From Aerococcus kribbianus (GTDB taxonomy: Bacteria; Bacillota; Bacilli; Lactobacillales; Aerococcaceae): 64,000 nt of DNA. The stretch spans positions 124,001-188,000 of the forward strand of contig NZ_JAPRFR010000001.1 in the NCBI RefSeq assembly GCF_026805545.1, given 5' to 3'. Under the pieces are notes generated by a model. That model saw nothing but the letters and a program-made list of their open reading frames with translations. It was not told the origin of the DNA and ran no database searches. A program made the position numbers and the translations under genes. Positions 36,997 through 45,513 of this stretch are shown here, one piece after another. Every line of letters begins with the position of its first letter. Position 1 is the stretch's first letter.

Positions 36997-38048
36997 TTAA
37001 ATGATAATTCTTCTATTATTAATAATCTTTTCAATCTCTGGATCATCTATAATGTAATTTCCTACTCTTTCCATATGACCACAATGCTGACAGGCAAAAA
37101 GATTTTTTGTTAAAATTTCTTCTAGAAGAAATTGGTTGTTATATATTGATGCACACTTATCACAATAAAATTCAGTATGTTCAAGTATGTATTTATATGC
37201 TGATTTAATATCATCATCTTCAATACCAATAATCTCTAGATATTTAATATCGAGAATAACTTGATTAATTACACGATAGTTTTCACTAATTTTAAATATA
37301 TCTTGAAAGATTTTAATAGCCACCCTCATTGCTATGTGATAAATATGTAGGAAAACCGAGTAATAATAACCCCATAAATTATTCCATATATCATTATTCG
37401 CAAAGACAAAGTTTAGATTTTTGGGATTTGTAGTATGGTTTTTGTCGTTTGTAATTATATGTAAAGATTTATTCCAAACAGAAGCTAAATCACTTTTATC
37501 TTTTGTGTATAATAATTCATATAATTCTTTACCATTCCAAGGACAAATAACTTCATCAATTGCATTAGATAAGGTTGTAATAATAAAATCAGACTTTCCT
37601 CTTTTAAATTCACTAATATCATAATCTTTCGCCTTATTAGAATATTGAATTTTATTTAACAAGTCGTCGCCCGAAGATAATAACCAGCACAAATAAAAGA
37701 ATGTGTCATGTATTGGTTTTCTTGAAGTAGCAAAAGCTACAGAGACCCTTCCCTCTTCAATAGAGCGTAAGGAGTCTCCCATATACATATTAAAATCAGA
37801 TAACAGAGAGAACAGTAAGTGAGGTTTAAGTATATAGTTAGCTTCTGAGGAATAATTATTTTTTCTAGCCATTCAATTAAATTATTATTATTAGATTTAC
37901 CTTCTTTATTTTGGAATTCAATTTCAGGTTGTGATAAATTATGTTCATCAGCTAGCACTAATAGATTTGTAATTATATCTTGTAAATATAGCATGTAGGC
38001 GTGCTGTTTTTGCAGTTCATGTGGTATTTTTTTCAACTGATTAGCCAA
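36997..38048 (-). pseudogene. Hypothetical zinc-ribbon protein, interrupted by a frameshift
   Basis: Two overlapping minus-strand frames look like one gene. A first frame starts with TTG at 38048, 6 bases after AAGGAGG, and encodes 63 plausible residues up to LIEWLEK; it then degenerates. The second frame (ATG 37872, no ribosome site) takes over at the same place and runs 287 residues to 36997. The switch lies at a run of six A on the coding strand (37859-37864); one more A would fuse the frames into about 350 residues. The C-terminal part has a CxxC-N(25-30)-CxxC zinc ribbon (FYCDKCAS and FACQHCGH) and the middle is helical. I do not recognise the family. It is either a broken gene, a sequencing error, or made by slippage. 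Confidence 0.6.
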
Positions 38049-38189
38049 ATTCTACCTCCTTGTATTATTCAGAAGCTTTTTAGGAACAGTTTAGTCATTA
38101 TTATTAGTATTAATAATAAAATTGAAAGATTTATGAATCTATACGCTCACTCTTATAGTTTCTAAATTGAGATTAATTATATCATCATC

Positions 38190-39155
38190 TTATTCCAAAT
38201 TGGTCGTATCAATTATTTCTAGAAATTCATCACCTGAATAAAAAGTTATGTCATTACCGTTATCAAATAACTCATGAGCTTTTCGATATTTATTTGATTT
38301 ACAATCTATTAAATTATGGGCAGTTGGTTTGCCTTCAATAAAAATATCAGTATCTTTATTGATAGTGTTTTTTGGATGTCCACCAACGGCAATAATTGCT
38401 AATTTACATTGATTTCTTGATAAGTCATCGGCAATTTTACCTGTAATAGCAATTACTTTATTATAAAATATGTGGTTTTTGTCTAATTTGGAATGATCAA
38501 CTTCATTAACTAAATTGTCTATTTCTTTCTGAGTTAGGCTTTTATTATCGACTTTCTTTTTTAAGTTTGTGGTTATTTTTTTTGAATTGTCGCTTCCATG
38601 AGATGTTAAGGTTCCATAGCCATTATAACCGGCTTTTAATTGAAGGTCTAAAAGAGAGTCAGATTTAGTATACTTAATTAATTCTTCAATAATAAATGCT
38701 GAAGCTTTGGCATCGTCTAATGCATCATGATGCATGAAGTTAAACCCTAACTCTTGCGCAAGTGGTTTAAGACCAAGTTTAAAATATTTACCCTTCCAAA
38801 TGGCCCTGGCAAGCACAAGACTATCCATAAATTTAACTTCATCAAATTGATAGTTGTGTTTATTGGTTGCTGATATAATCACTCCACGATCAAACCCCGA
38901 ATGACTTATAATTGGGAGTCCATTACAGAATTCAAGAAAATGAGCAAATACTTCGACAAAATTTGGTTTATCTTCAACATCCTGACTTGTAATACCATGT
39001 ATATTTATATTTCGTTGTTCGAAGTCTTCTTCAGGATTAATCAAAGATTCAAATTGATCTACTATCTTTCCATCAGAAACTTTTACTGCACCTAAAGAGC
39101 AAGCTGATGAACGATTCCTGTTTGCTGTCTCAAAATCATAAGTCACGTACTCCAT
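38190..39155 (-). CDS. DEDDh exonuclease with C-terminal BRCT domain
   Basis: The 321-residue protein starts with a DnaQ-like 3'-5' exonuclease fold: DFETAN (ExoI, about 7-12), HSGFDRG (ExoII region) and HHDALDDAKASA (ExoIII with His and Asp, about 141-152). After a lysine-rich linker (about 195-215), a C-terminal BRCT domain follows (FYNKVIAITGKIADDLSR and VGGHPKNTINKDTDIFIEG, about 228-275), like the BRCT of DNA ligase and RFC. It should degrade single-stranded or nicked DNA or remove primers. AAGGAG precedes the ATG; it begins 20 bases after the methyltransferase gene, in the same direction, so it is part of the island operon. Confidence 0.85.
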   Translation of the reverse strand: MEYVTYDFETANRNRSSACSLGAVKVSDGKIVDQFESLINPEEDFEQRNINIHGITSQDVEDKPNFVEVFAHFLEFCNGLPIISHSGFDRGVIISATNKHNYQFDEVKFMDSLVLARAIWKGKYFKLGLKPLAQELGFNFMHHDALDDAKASAFIIEELIKYTKSDSLLDLQLKAGYNGYGTLTSHGSDNSKKITTNLKKKVDNKSLTQKEIDNLVNEVDHSKLDKNHIFYNKVIAITGKIADDLSRNQCKLAIIAVGGHPKNTINKDTDIFIEGKPTAHNLIDCKSNKYRKAHELFDNGNDITFYSGDEFLEIIDTTNLE

Positions 39156-39175
39156 AATCTTTCTCCTTCTATAGT

Positions 39176-40195
39176 TTAATTCATTTCTTGGACATTGTTT
39201 TCTATGAAACTAATCTCTGTATCAGACAAGTTATATTTTTTGTATAACTGTTGATCTATATTAGCAATACTTTGGGTCCAATCAATATCAGATTTATTTG
39301 TAAAGTTTTGAATAGGAATATTTTCCCAGGTTGATTTTGGATTGTCTTGTGTGACTTTTAAAGTTCCTAATAGCACTCTTGTGAATTTAGTTTTAATATA
39401 TTTTAATAAATTATTCGCTTCATTTTCATTATCCAATATACCAATACTTATAAATGATTGGGTATGCCCAATCATGGGCTGCCCAATCATGGGCGTGCTT
39501 AATACTTCTCCTAAAGCACCTGATCCATTTGATTTGGGAACAAAAACTTTAAACTTGTTTAGATTTGGACTTTTAGCAATATATTTATTTTTTATATACC
39601 TATATGTCCTTTTGTTTTTAATTAAACCAATAATTTTGTAATCATCATCACATAAATTAGTTTTCGTAAAAACATTTAATCTTTCAAAAGCATTTGTTCT
39701 TAGCCTTCTGTCTTTACCATTACTTCCTATGATAGATTTTAATTCTGGATAATCGTTATACAGCTCATTTAAATTATACTTATCTTGAGGATAAATATAA
39801 TTTGAAATTGAAATTTCGTGAATTTTTTTAACTTTTTGTAATATAGAATTTAATTCACTGAAAGGAGTAAATGTATTTATTGGTCCAAAGTTCTTTTTTG
39901 CATCTTTATATGAAACTACAATTCCGCCTTTTATATCAGTATTAGGAAATATGTTATTTGATTTTGGCTCATAATAGATTATTTTAAAATGAGTGTCGTT
40001 TAACATTTTTTGATTAAATAATTTCGGAGTGCTGCCAGCGTTAAAAAGAAAACGTGCTGGTGTGATGAGTAACACTTTATTGGAAATAATATAAGACTGT
40101 TCCATAAATTTATGATATAAAGGAGCAGTAAATTTATTCTTTCCTTTTGCTTCTTCTTGGTATGGAGGATTACCTATAATTACATCAAACTTCAT
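39176..40195 (-). CDS. N6-adenine methyltransferase, catalytic half with NPPY motif
   Basis: The 339-residue protein begins almost at once with IIGNPPYQEE (about residues 6-15), motif IV of gamma-type adenine methyltransferases as in Eco57I-like enzymes, followed by LLITPARFLFNAG (motif VI-like) and a C-terminal part that may recognise DNA (about 180-330). Motifs X and I, needed to bind S-adenosylmethionine, are missing here but are found at the very end of the upstream 1147-residue protein. The ATG overlaps the stop codon of that gene (TAATG), and AAGGAG lies 7 bases upstream within it, so the start is real and not a truncation artefact. Confidence 0.85.
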   Translation of the reverse strand: MKFDVIIGNPPYQEEAKGKNKFTAPLYHKFMEQSYIISNKVLLITPARFLFNAGSTPKLFNQKMLNDTHFKIIYYEPKSNNIFPNTDIKGGIVVSYKDAKKNFGPINTFTPFSELNSILQKVKKIHEISISNYIYPQDKYNLNELYNDYPELKSIIGSNGKDRRLRTNAFERLNVFTKTNLCDDDYKIIGLIKNKRTYRYIKNKYIAKSPNLNKFKVFVPKSNGSGALGEVLSTPMIGQPMIGHTQSFISIGILDNENEANNLLKYIKTKFTRVLLGTLKVTQDNPKSTWENIPIQNFTNKSDIDWTQSIANIDQQLYKKYNLSDTEISFIENNVQEMN

Positions 40196-43100
40196 TAAAA
40201 ATCTCCTTTCTTGAATAATCGATTAATTGTCTCTTCCATTTTTCCTGCTTTACTTACTTCAGTTAAGTCATATTCGATAATATTTCTATTAGATATTCCT
40301 TCTAAACCATCAAAAATATGGTTTAGAAGAATATTATAAGTAATATTAGTAGGTGCAATTGCATAGAGTTGGTGTTCGTAAATATGTTTAAGTCGCTCTT
40401 GTTCATTAGGAAATTCTTCCTTTAAACCATCAAATAGTCTACGTGCGATTTCTGATAGGAATAGACCAGATTTAGCATAAGGATCCAAGAATGTTTTACT
40501 GGAATCACTAAAAATACCAGGATTTTCTTCTTCCAAAGCATCTACCATTTTTATAACCATTGATACTGGAGTAAATTGTTGGTTAGTCTTTTGCAGTGGA
40601 ATATAATCAAAAATTGTTTCAGTATCATTACGTTCGTAGTAATTAGAAAGCTCTTCTTTTTTATTGAAAAATTCTTGTATAGAAGCATTGAAAACAGCCT
40701 TGTTGAAGAAACCATCGTATCGTTGAATATTTCCGAGTTGATCTGTTTGGGGTTCACCATCTTCTTTTGTTTTTACCCATCCATCTCTTAATAACTGGAA
40801 TTGATGTTTGGTGATAGAGGTTAATTCGAGGAATGTTTCATCAGATATATTAACTTCAAAGTTATCCACTGTTGTATTTTTGTTACCATATGCCATTAGC
40901 GCTGAAGGAATTGTCCGAGTGAAGCCTCTAAGTCGATCACGGACCTCCATTTCTTCAGTATTTTTTTTAGTGGTTTCTTGTTTTTCAATACGTTCTTTAA
41001 TGATTTCTTCTTGGCTATTTCTTAAATCGGTTTCTAAAGATTGGGTAAACTCAGTTTTTACCTGATTTAATAATTCTTCATTTTGTCGAGCAGTATTTAA
41101 TTTTTCTTTATTATATTTTTCGTCAATTAGTTCTTTGTCTTTTTGAGTTAAAGTGTTATCGAGTTCAATTTTTTGTCTTTTTTCAATTTCATTATTTTGA
41201 CGATTAAAATCATTTTGAATTTGATTATATTTACTCGATAATTCATCTTTTCTAAAAGTAATTTTCTCTTGTGCGTTTCTTTCTTGTTGGTTGATATCAT
41301 CTTTTGCCTGAGTTTTAGTAGTATTCATATTACTACTATATAATTCAGTTGCTGTTGCTTTGTTAGTGTGGGTATTAAAATCATTATAATATTGTTTAGG
41401 CGATTTTTTTAATAGTTCTTCAATCGTTGAATTTTTGTATAATTTCTTACCAAATGGCGATTCTTGCACCTGGAAAATATTATTGGTTTTGTCTGTAATA
41501 ATATTATCTGGTACATCTATCTCTCCGTAATCATCCACCATAGGGTTCTGCTTAGTAATTTCTTCAGTTGTTTCAATAGATTTCCACCCTTTTTCCTCAG
41601 GCAATTGGTTTAACGCATCGCGAATTTCTTGCGGTGCATTAAAAATATTTCCAATGTTTTTAAACAAAAGATTACTCATAAAACCATTACGAACAACTTC
41701 TCTTGAACGAATGCGATTAGGGAGAATCATAATATCCTCAGCAGAAAATTCTATCATTTTACCAGATTCATCTTCCCCAATCACAGGGAAAAAGTTAATA
41801 AGCTCTTTAACATTTTCTTTTCTTTCATCATCAGATAATCGTTTAGAATTTTCATATAAGTTATTAGCATAATCATCATATAACTGAAGTGTACGATCAG
41901 GACTGAAATCAAAAACATAAGCTCTTTCCTTAAGAATTAAATTGCCTTTGCTGTCAGTATACGAGTGCGGATTTTGTGCCCTGAATGCAGCTTGGAAATA
42001 GAGTGCGGGACTCACAATATTGTTTAACATAAAGACTGCTGTCCATTCAGGAATAGTGACACCAGTTGTTAATTGTCCAACTGATAAAGTAATCGTTTTA
42101 TTGTGCTTTTTAATTGCTGTTTTAACGCGATTATAACTTTTCGCTACTCGACGGGTATCTATAGCTTCTTGATTAAGAATTGAATCATTAACCTCATCTT
42201 CCTGGTTATTTTCTAAAGGTTTACCATCTCCAGCTGCGATAATGATTTCATAATCTTTAAATATAGGATGTTTTTTCAATAGTTTTTCAAGTGCTTTTAC
42301 TGAGTCAACTCGAGATAGTAGCCAGAAGGTGTGGTTCAATTCATTACGGTATTTATTCTGCGAGAATGGCATTTCACCTTCACAGAGATTATCTAAAAAT
42401 CTTTTTATGTCTTCTTCGTATTCGAATTTACCATTTTCATTTGTTTTAAAGAATTCATTCAAATCAAAGGCAAAATCAATATTGGTGTCTTCTGATACTT
42501 GTATTCCTTTTTCAACTCTTTCTTGAATCAGTTCACTCATCTGGTAAGTGAACATGCTTAATTCAGGAAGATTTGCATAAGGATTAGTTTCAGGTGTGTT
42601 GGCATCCCATTCATGTTTGGCTGCCTGCTCATCTACATAAGTCCAGTTATAGATTTGATTTTGCTTAAATTTGCCATCCGACAAAGCTTTAAATGGTGTC
42701 CCTGATAAATGCAAGGTGAATTTACGGTTGAGATTATCAAAGGCTTTATCGGTTTTTAATGTATCTACTCCTTCATGTGCTTCATCAATAACTAGAAGAT
42801 CCCAGTTTTCATTAGCAATCCAACCTAATTTTTCAAATCCACCACCAAAATGTACTGACCCCTTTAGATCTTGTAAAGAAACAAATGCTACTAACTTGGC
42901 TTCTTCGTCATCAATAAGAACCTCTTTTACAAATTCTTCTCGAGTTCGAGCTTTTCCTTTTAATGAATCAGTATCTGAAACAAAATAAAAGCCTTCTTCT
43001 TTACGCCACCTTATAAAACGATTAAAGTCATCTAACCATGAATTTGCAATAGCTGGGCGATTGGTAACAATTAGAGTTCGATAAGATTCTATTTTTCTCA

Positions 43101-43638
43101 TAAAATCATAAGTCGTTAAAGTTTTTCCAAACCGTGGTTTGGCATTCCATAAAAATTCGCGTTGATCATTTTGATTCTTTGACTGGTAGAAATAAGCCAT
43201 TGTTTGATTAATGGCATCTTCTTGTTCTGGTCGTAAATGATATTCTGAATGCTCTGAATGTGGAATATCATTCTTAGGGATGACGATATAATTATCGACC
43301 ATTTCCTCAGAATGTTCTGGATGCCCCTTAAAATCAAACCATTCAGTCGCTGAGCCAAATTGTGCTTGTTCAATTCCTTGTTCCCTGAAATAACGATGCA
43401 AATCTTTATCTGAAAACCAAGTACCATCAGTTCGTTGAGCTATTTTATCCCATAATAAATTATATTTGACCCCTAGAGTTCCTGTTTGTTGGTGAATTCT
43501 TTGATTGACATCTTCATGGGTTGTCTCTCCTACTTTGACAAAACCAGGGTCCCTATCTATTAACTGATCGGTGTTATAGCCGTAAACTTTATTCTTTCTT
43601 GAAAAATAAGGTTTGATTATGGTTTTATCAGTTGTCAT
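40195..43638 (-). CDS. GIY-YIG-like/superfamily II helicase/methyltransferase N-half fusion (restriction-type)
   Basis: The 1147-residue protein is the core of a putative restriction system. Residues about 8-85 resemble a GIY-YIG (T5orf172-type) nuclease: VYGYNTDQL then FVKVGETTHEDVNQRI. A superfamily II helicase follows: Walker A PRFGKTLTT (about 165), DEAH in LLVIDEAHEG, LSGTPF (motif III), and motif V/VI TTGVTIPEW and YFQAAFRAQNP. About 780-910 is a highly charged coiled coil. The last 140 residues hold methyltransferase motif X (QQFTPVSMVIKM) and motif I (FLDPYAKSGLFL) and stop before motif IV, which is in the next gene. The ATG at 43638 is 10 bases from GAGGAG; a TTG at 43647 is too near. 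It overlaps the preceding gene by 11 bases. Confidence 0.85.
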   Translation of the reverse strand: MTTDKTIIKPYFSRKNKVYGYNTDQLIDRDPGFVKVGETTHEDVNQRIHQQTGTLGVKYNLLWDKIAQRTDGTWFSDKDLHRYFREQGIEQAQFGSATEWFDFKGHPEHSEEMVDNYIVIPKNDIPHSEHSEYHLRPEQEDAINQTMAYFYQSKNQNDQREFLWNAKPRFGKTLTTYDFMRKIESYRTLIVTNRPAIANSWLDDFNRFIRWRKEEGFYFVSDTDSLKGKARTREEFVKEVLIDDEEAKLVAFVSLQDLKGSVHFGGGFEKLGWIANENWDLLVIDEAHEGVDTLKTDKAFDNLNRKFTLHLSGTPFKALSDGKFKQNQIYNWTYVDEQAAKHEWDANTPETNPYANLPELSMFTYQMSELIQERVEKGIQVSEDTNIDFAFDLNEFFKTNENGKFEYEEDIKRFLDNLCEGEMPFSQNKYRNELNHTFWLLSRVDSVKALEKLLKKHPIFKDYEIIIAAGDGKPLENNQEDEVNDSILNQEAIDTRRVAKSYNRVKTAIKKHNKTITLSVGQLTTGVTIPEWTAVFMLNNIVSPALYFQAAFRAQNPHSYTDSKGNLILKERAYVFDFSPDRTLQLYDDYANNLYENSKRLSDDERKENVKELINFFPVIGEDESGKMIEFSAEDIMILPNRIRSREVVRNGFMSNLLFKNIGNIFNAPQEIRDALNQLPEEKGWKSIETTEEITKQNPMVDDYGEIDVPDNIITDKTNNIFQVQESPFGKKLYKNSTIEELLKKSPKQYYNDFNTHTNKATATELYSSNMNTTKTQAKDDINQQERNAQEKITFRKDELSSKYNQIQNDFNRQNNEIEKRQKIELDNTLTQKDKELIDEKYNKEKLNTARQNEELLNQVKTEFTQSLETDLRNSQEEIIKERIEKQETTKKNTEEMEVRDRLRGFTRTIPSALMAYGNKNTTVDNFEVNISDETFLELTSITKHQFQLLRDGWVKTKEDGEPQTDQLGNIQRYDGFFNKAVFNASIQEFFNKKEELSNYYERNDTETIFDYIPLQKTNQQFTPVSMVIKMVDALEEENPGIFSDSSKTFLDPYAKSGLFLSEIARRLFDGLKEEFPNEQERLKHIYEHQLYAIAPTNITYNILLNHIFDGLEGISNRNIIEYDLTEVSKAGKMEETINRLFKKGDF

Positions 43639-44374
43639 AGTACTCAATCTCCTCTTTATAAACTTTGCTAATCACAACCTCAGCATATCCGTATTTATCA
43701 AAAGACACATCTATTTCTTCGCCAAAATCATAATCAGCAAATAAGTCATATTCTTCGTAGAACTTCGGATAGTCATTCATAGTTCCCTTTTGATGGTCTG
43801 CATTATCGTAAATTTCATCAAGCGTATAATCAGTTTGACTCACAACTAATTCGCCTAAGGGTGTTACTTCACAAACTTCCCATTCTGTAAAAGTAATAGG
43901 ATCTCCAATACGATCTTTTCGTGTCAAAAAGTTACCATTAACTATATTTTTACTGATGATATAATTTGCACTTTTTATAACGTCATCATTAGCTTCACCA
44001 TGGAATAATTGGACGACTTCTAGGTATTCTTTCTGAAAGGTGGTCGCAAGATTCATGGCACACATTTGAGCATTATCTTCTAAGAGTTCAATGCCATATA
44101 ATGTTGATAAGGCATATAAGGCATGACTTTCGTATTCTATGAGTGTTTTATTGAGGAACTCTTTTTTTACACTGGCAAGTTTCCTCTCTAAGATAGCTAC
44201 TAAAAAGTTTCCATCACCAGCAGCAGGTTCAAGAAAGGTTTTGGTATAAGATTCTGTCGCATTTTTAATTTCAGGAATATCCAACATTTTTTGAACCATC
44301 CAGTCCGGAGTGAATACTTCTCCATGTTGTTTAACGCGATCGTTACTTTTAATTAACTTTTTAATTTTATTCAC
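43628..44374 (-). CDS. Methyltransferase-like protein lacking the catalytic motif
   Basis: The 248-residue protein has motif X (DRVKQHGEVFTPDWMVQKML, about 13-32) and motif I (FLEPAAGDGNFLVAIL, about 47-62) of type I/II adenine methyltransferases, and a segment like motif III (ISKNIVNGNFL), but no NPPY or DPPY follows; the rest is acidic. It can probably bind S-adenosylmethionine or act as a structural partner but should not methylate alone. The only start near motif X is a GTG at 44374 directly overlapped by GGGGTG, with no spaced ribosome site. It is the first gene of the island operon. Confidence 0.78.
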   Translation of the reverse strand: MNKIKKLIKSNDRVKQHGEVFTPDWMVQKMLDIPEIKNATESYTKTFLEPAAGDGNFLVAILERKLASVKKEFLNKTLIEYESHALYALSTLYGIELLEDNAQMCAMNLATTFQKEYLEVVQLFHGEANDDVIKSANYIISKNIVNGNFLTRKDRIGDPITFTEWEVCEVTPLGELVVSQTDYTLDEIYDNADHQKGTMNDYPKFYEEYDLFADYDFGEEIDVSFDKYGYAEVVISKVYKEEIEYYDN

Positions 44375-44417
44375 CCCGTTTTAAATAACTAATAAGTGAT
44401 TTACTTTTTATATGAAA

Positions 44418-44446
44418 TTAATATTTTAGCGATTATTTATTAACAA
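44418..44446 (-). promoter_or_regulatory. Promoter of the island operon
   Basis: On the minus strand TTGTTA (44446-44441), a 17-base spacer and TATTAA (44423-44418) stand about 45 bases upstream of the GTG at 44374. A further TATAAT-like box lies upstream near 44480-44490. Confidence 0.55.
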
Positions 44447-44551
44447 TATCGGTTTTTACTAACACGCTCTTTATACGGATTATATCATATTATAAGAAGA
44501 AAATTTTTTATTCATAGTCAACAAGGTGGTAAAAATTTAATTTCTAAAGAT

Positions 44552-44595
44552 AAAAACCTCTAAAGTTGATTAAGAATTTAACTTTAGAGGTTTTT
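44552..44595. terminator. Strong bidirectional terminator at the right edge of the island
   Basis: AAAAACCTCTAAAGTT (44552-44567) pairs perfectly with 44580-44595 over 16 bp, with T runs on both strands. It ends the short-chain dehydrogenase transcript and isolates the island operon. Confidence 0.9.
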
Positions 44596-44629
44596 ATATT
44601 CAATTTTTTTAGAATTATTTAGTAATTTT

Positions 44630-45352
44630 TTATTTAGCCGTATACCCACCATCAGCGGTAAAAGCTGCGCCAGTTGAGAATGTGGATTCGTCAGAAATGA
44701 GGTATAAAACAAGATAGGCAATTTCTTCTGCCTTACCAACACGTTTCATTGGTGTGGTCTCAACTACTTCCTCGAACAGTCGTATTTCTGTTTCTACGAC
44801 CCCGGGATGGACTGAGTTCACACGGATATGATCATCTACTAATTCTAAGGCAGCTGATTGAGTTAAGCCACGCACGGCAAATTTGCTAGCGCCATACGCC
44901 GCAGCATCTGGTGTCCCTACTAAACCTGATGTTGATGAGATATTGACGATTGAACCCTTACCAGCCTCACGCATTAATGGAATTGCAACTTGCATGCCTT
45001 TATATACTGAATAAATATTAGTATCAATAATTTGGTAGAAAGTTTCGTCGGTGAGGTCTTCAATGCTACCTTCTTCAGGACCTGTAATACCTGCGTTATT
45101 CACTAAGCCATCTAAGTGACCGTACTTTTCTTTAATCTCTGTAATTACTCGGTCCCAGTCTTCTGCCTTAGTGACATCTTGTTGGATGGTATGAATTTGG
45201 TCATTATCAGCCTTGACGTTATCTAATTTTTCTTGGGTACGTCCGGTAATGATGACTTGAGCCCCTTCTTTGGCCAAGAGTTTAGCGCTAGCTGCACCGA
45301 TTCCAGAACCGCCACCAGTAATTAAAACAACTTTATCTTGTACACGTCCCAT
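44630..45352 (-). CDS. Short-chain dehydrogenase/reductase
   Basis: A 240-residue classical SDR. The cofactor-binding GGGSGIGAASA is at about 13-23, NNAGITG at about 86, and the catalytic Ser, Tyr and Lys are in NISSTSG and AAYGASK. The C terminus ends in TFSTGAAFTADGGYTAK. The Asp/Arg region after strand 2 (ITGRTQEK) is compatible with NADP use. The substrate is unknown. GGAGG lies 8 bases before the ATG, and it stands alone between terminators. Confidence 0.9.
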   Translation of the reverse strand: MGRVQDKVVLITGGGSGIGAASAKLLAKEGAQVIITGRTQEKLDNVKADNDQIHTIQQDVTKAEDWDRVITEIKEKYGHLDGLVNNAGITGPEEGSIEDLTDETFYQIIDTNIYSVYKGMQVAIPLMREAGKGSIVNISSTSGLVGTPDAAAYGASKFAVRGLTQSAALELVDDHIRVNSVHPGVVETEIRLFEEVVETTPMKRVGKAEEIAYLVLYLISDESTFSTGAAFTADGGYTAK

Positions 45353-45457
45353 ATGAAATCCTCCTTAATTTGCCCTATTTTGATAATACTTACCTATAGT
45401 TTATAGGAAAGTAATGTGTCTTGCTAGTTAGATAACTTCGTTTTGTAAGCCCTTAAC

Positions 45458-45505
45458 AAAAAATCCTGAAGAAAAGGCATTGCGTGCTCTTTTTTAGGAT
45501 TTTTT
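45458..45505. terminator. Terminator of the alpha/beta-hydrolase gene
   Basis: AAAAAATCCT (45458-45467) is complementary to AGGATTTTTT (45496-45505), and the inner part pairs partly as well. It lies just downstream of the hydrolase gene on the minus strand. Confidence 0.75.
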
Positions 45506-45513
45506 ATTAATTT

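Noticed and set aside
40195-43638. Type ISP single-chain restriction enzyme or BREX/DISARM component
   Set aside because: Type ISP enzymes carry the whole methyltransferase and target recognition on one chain, which is not so here, and no PglZ, BrxL, DrmA or phospholipase gene is present.
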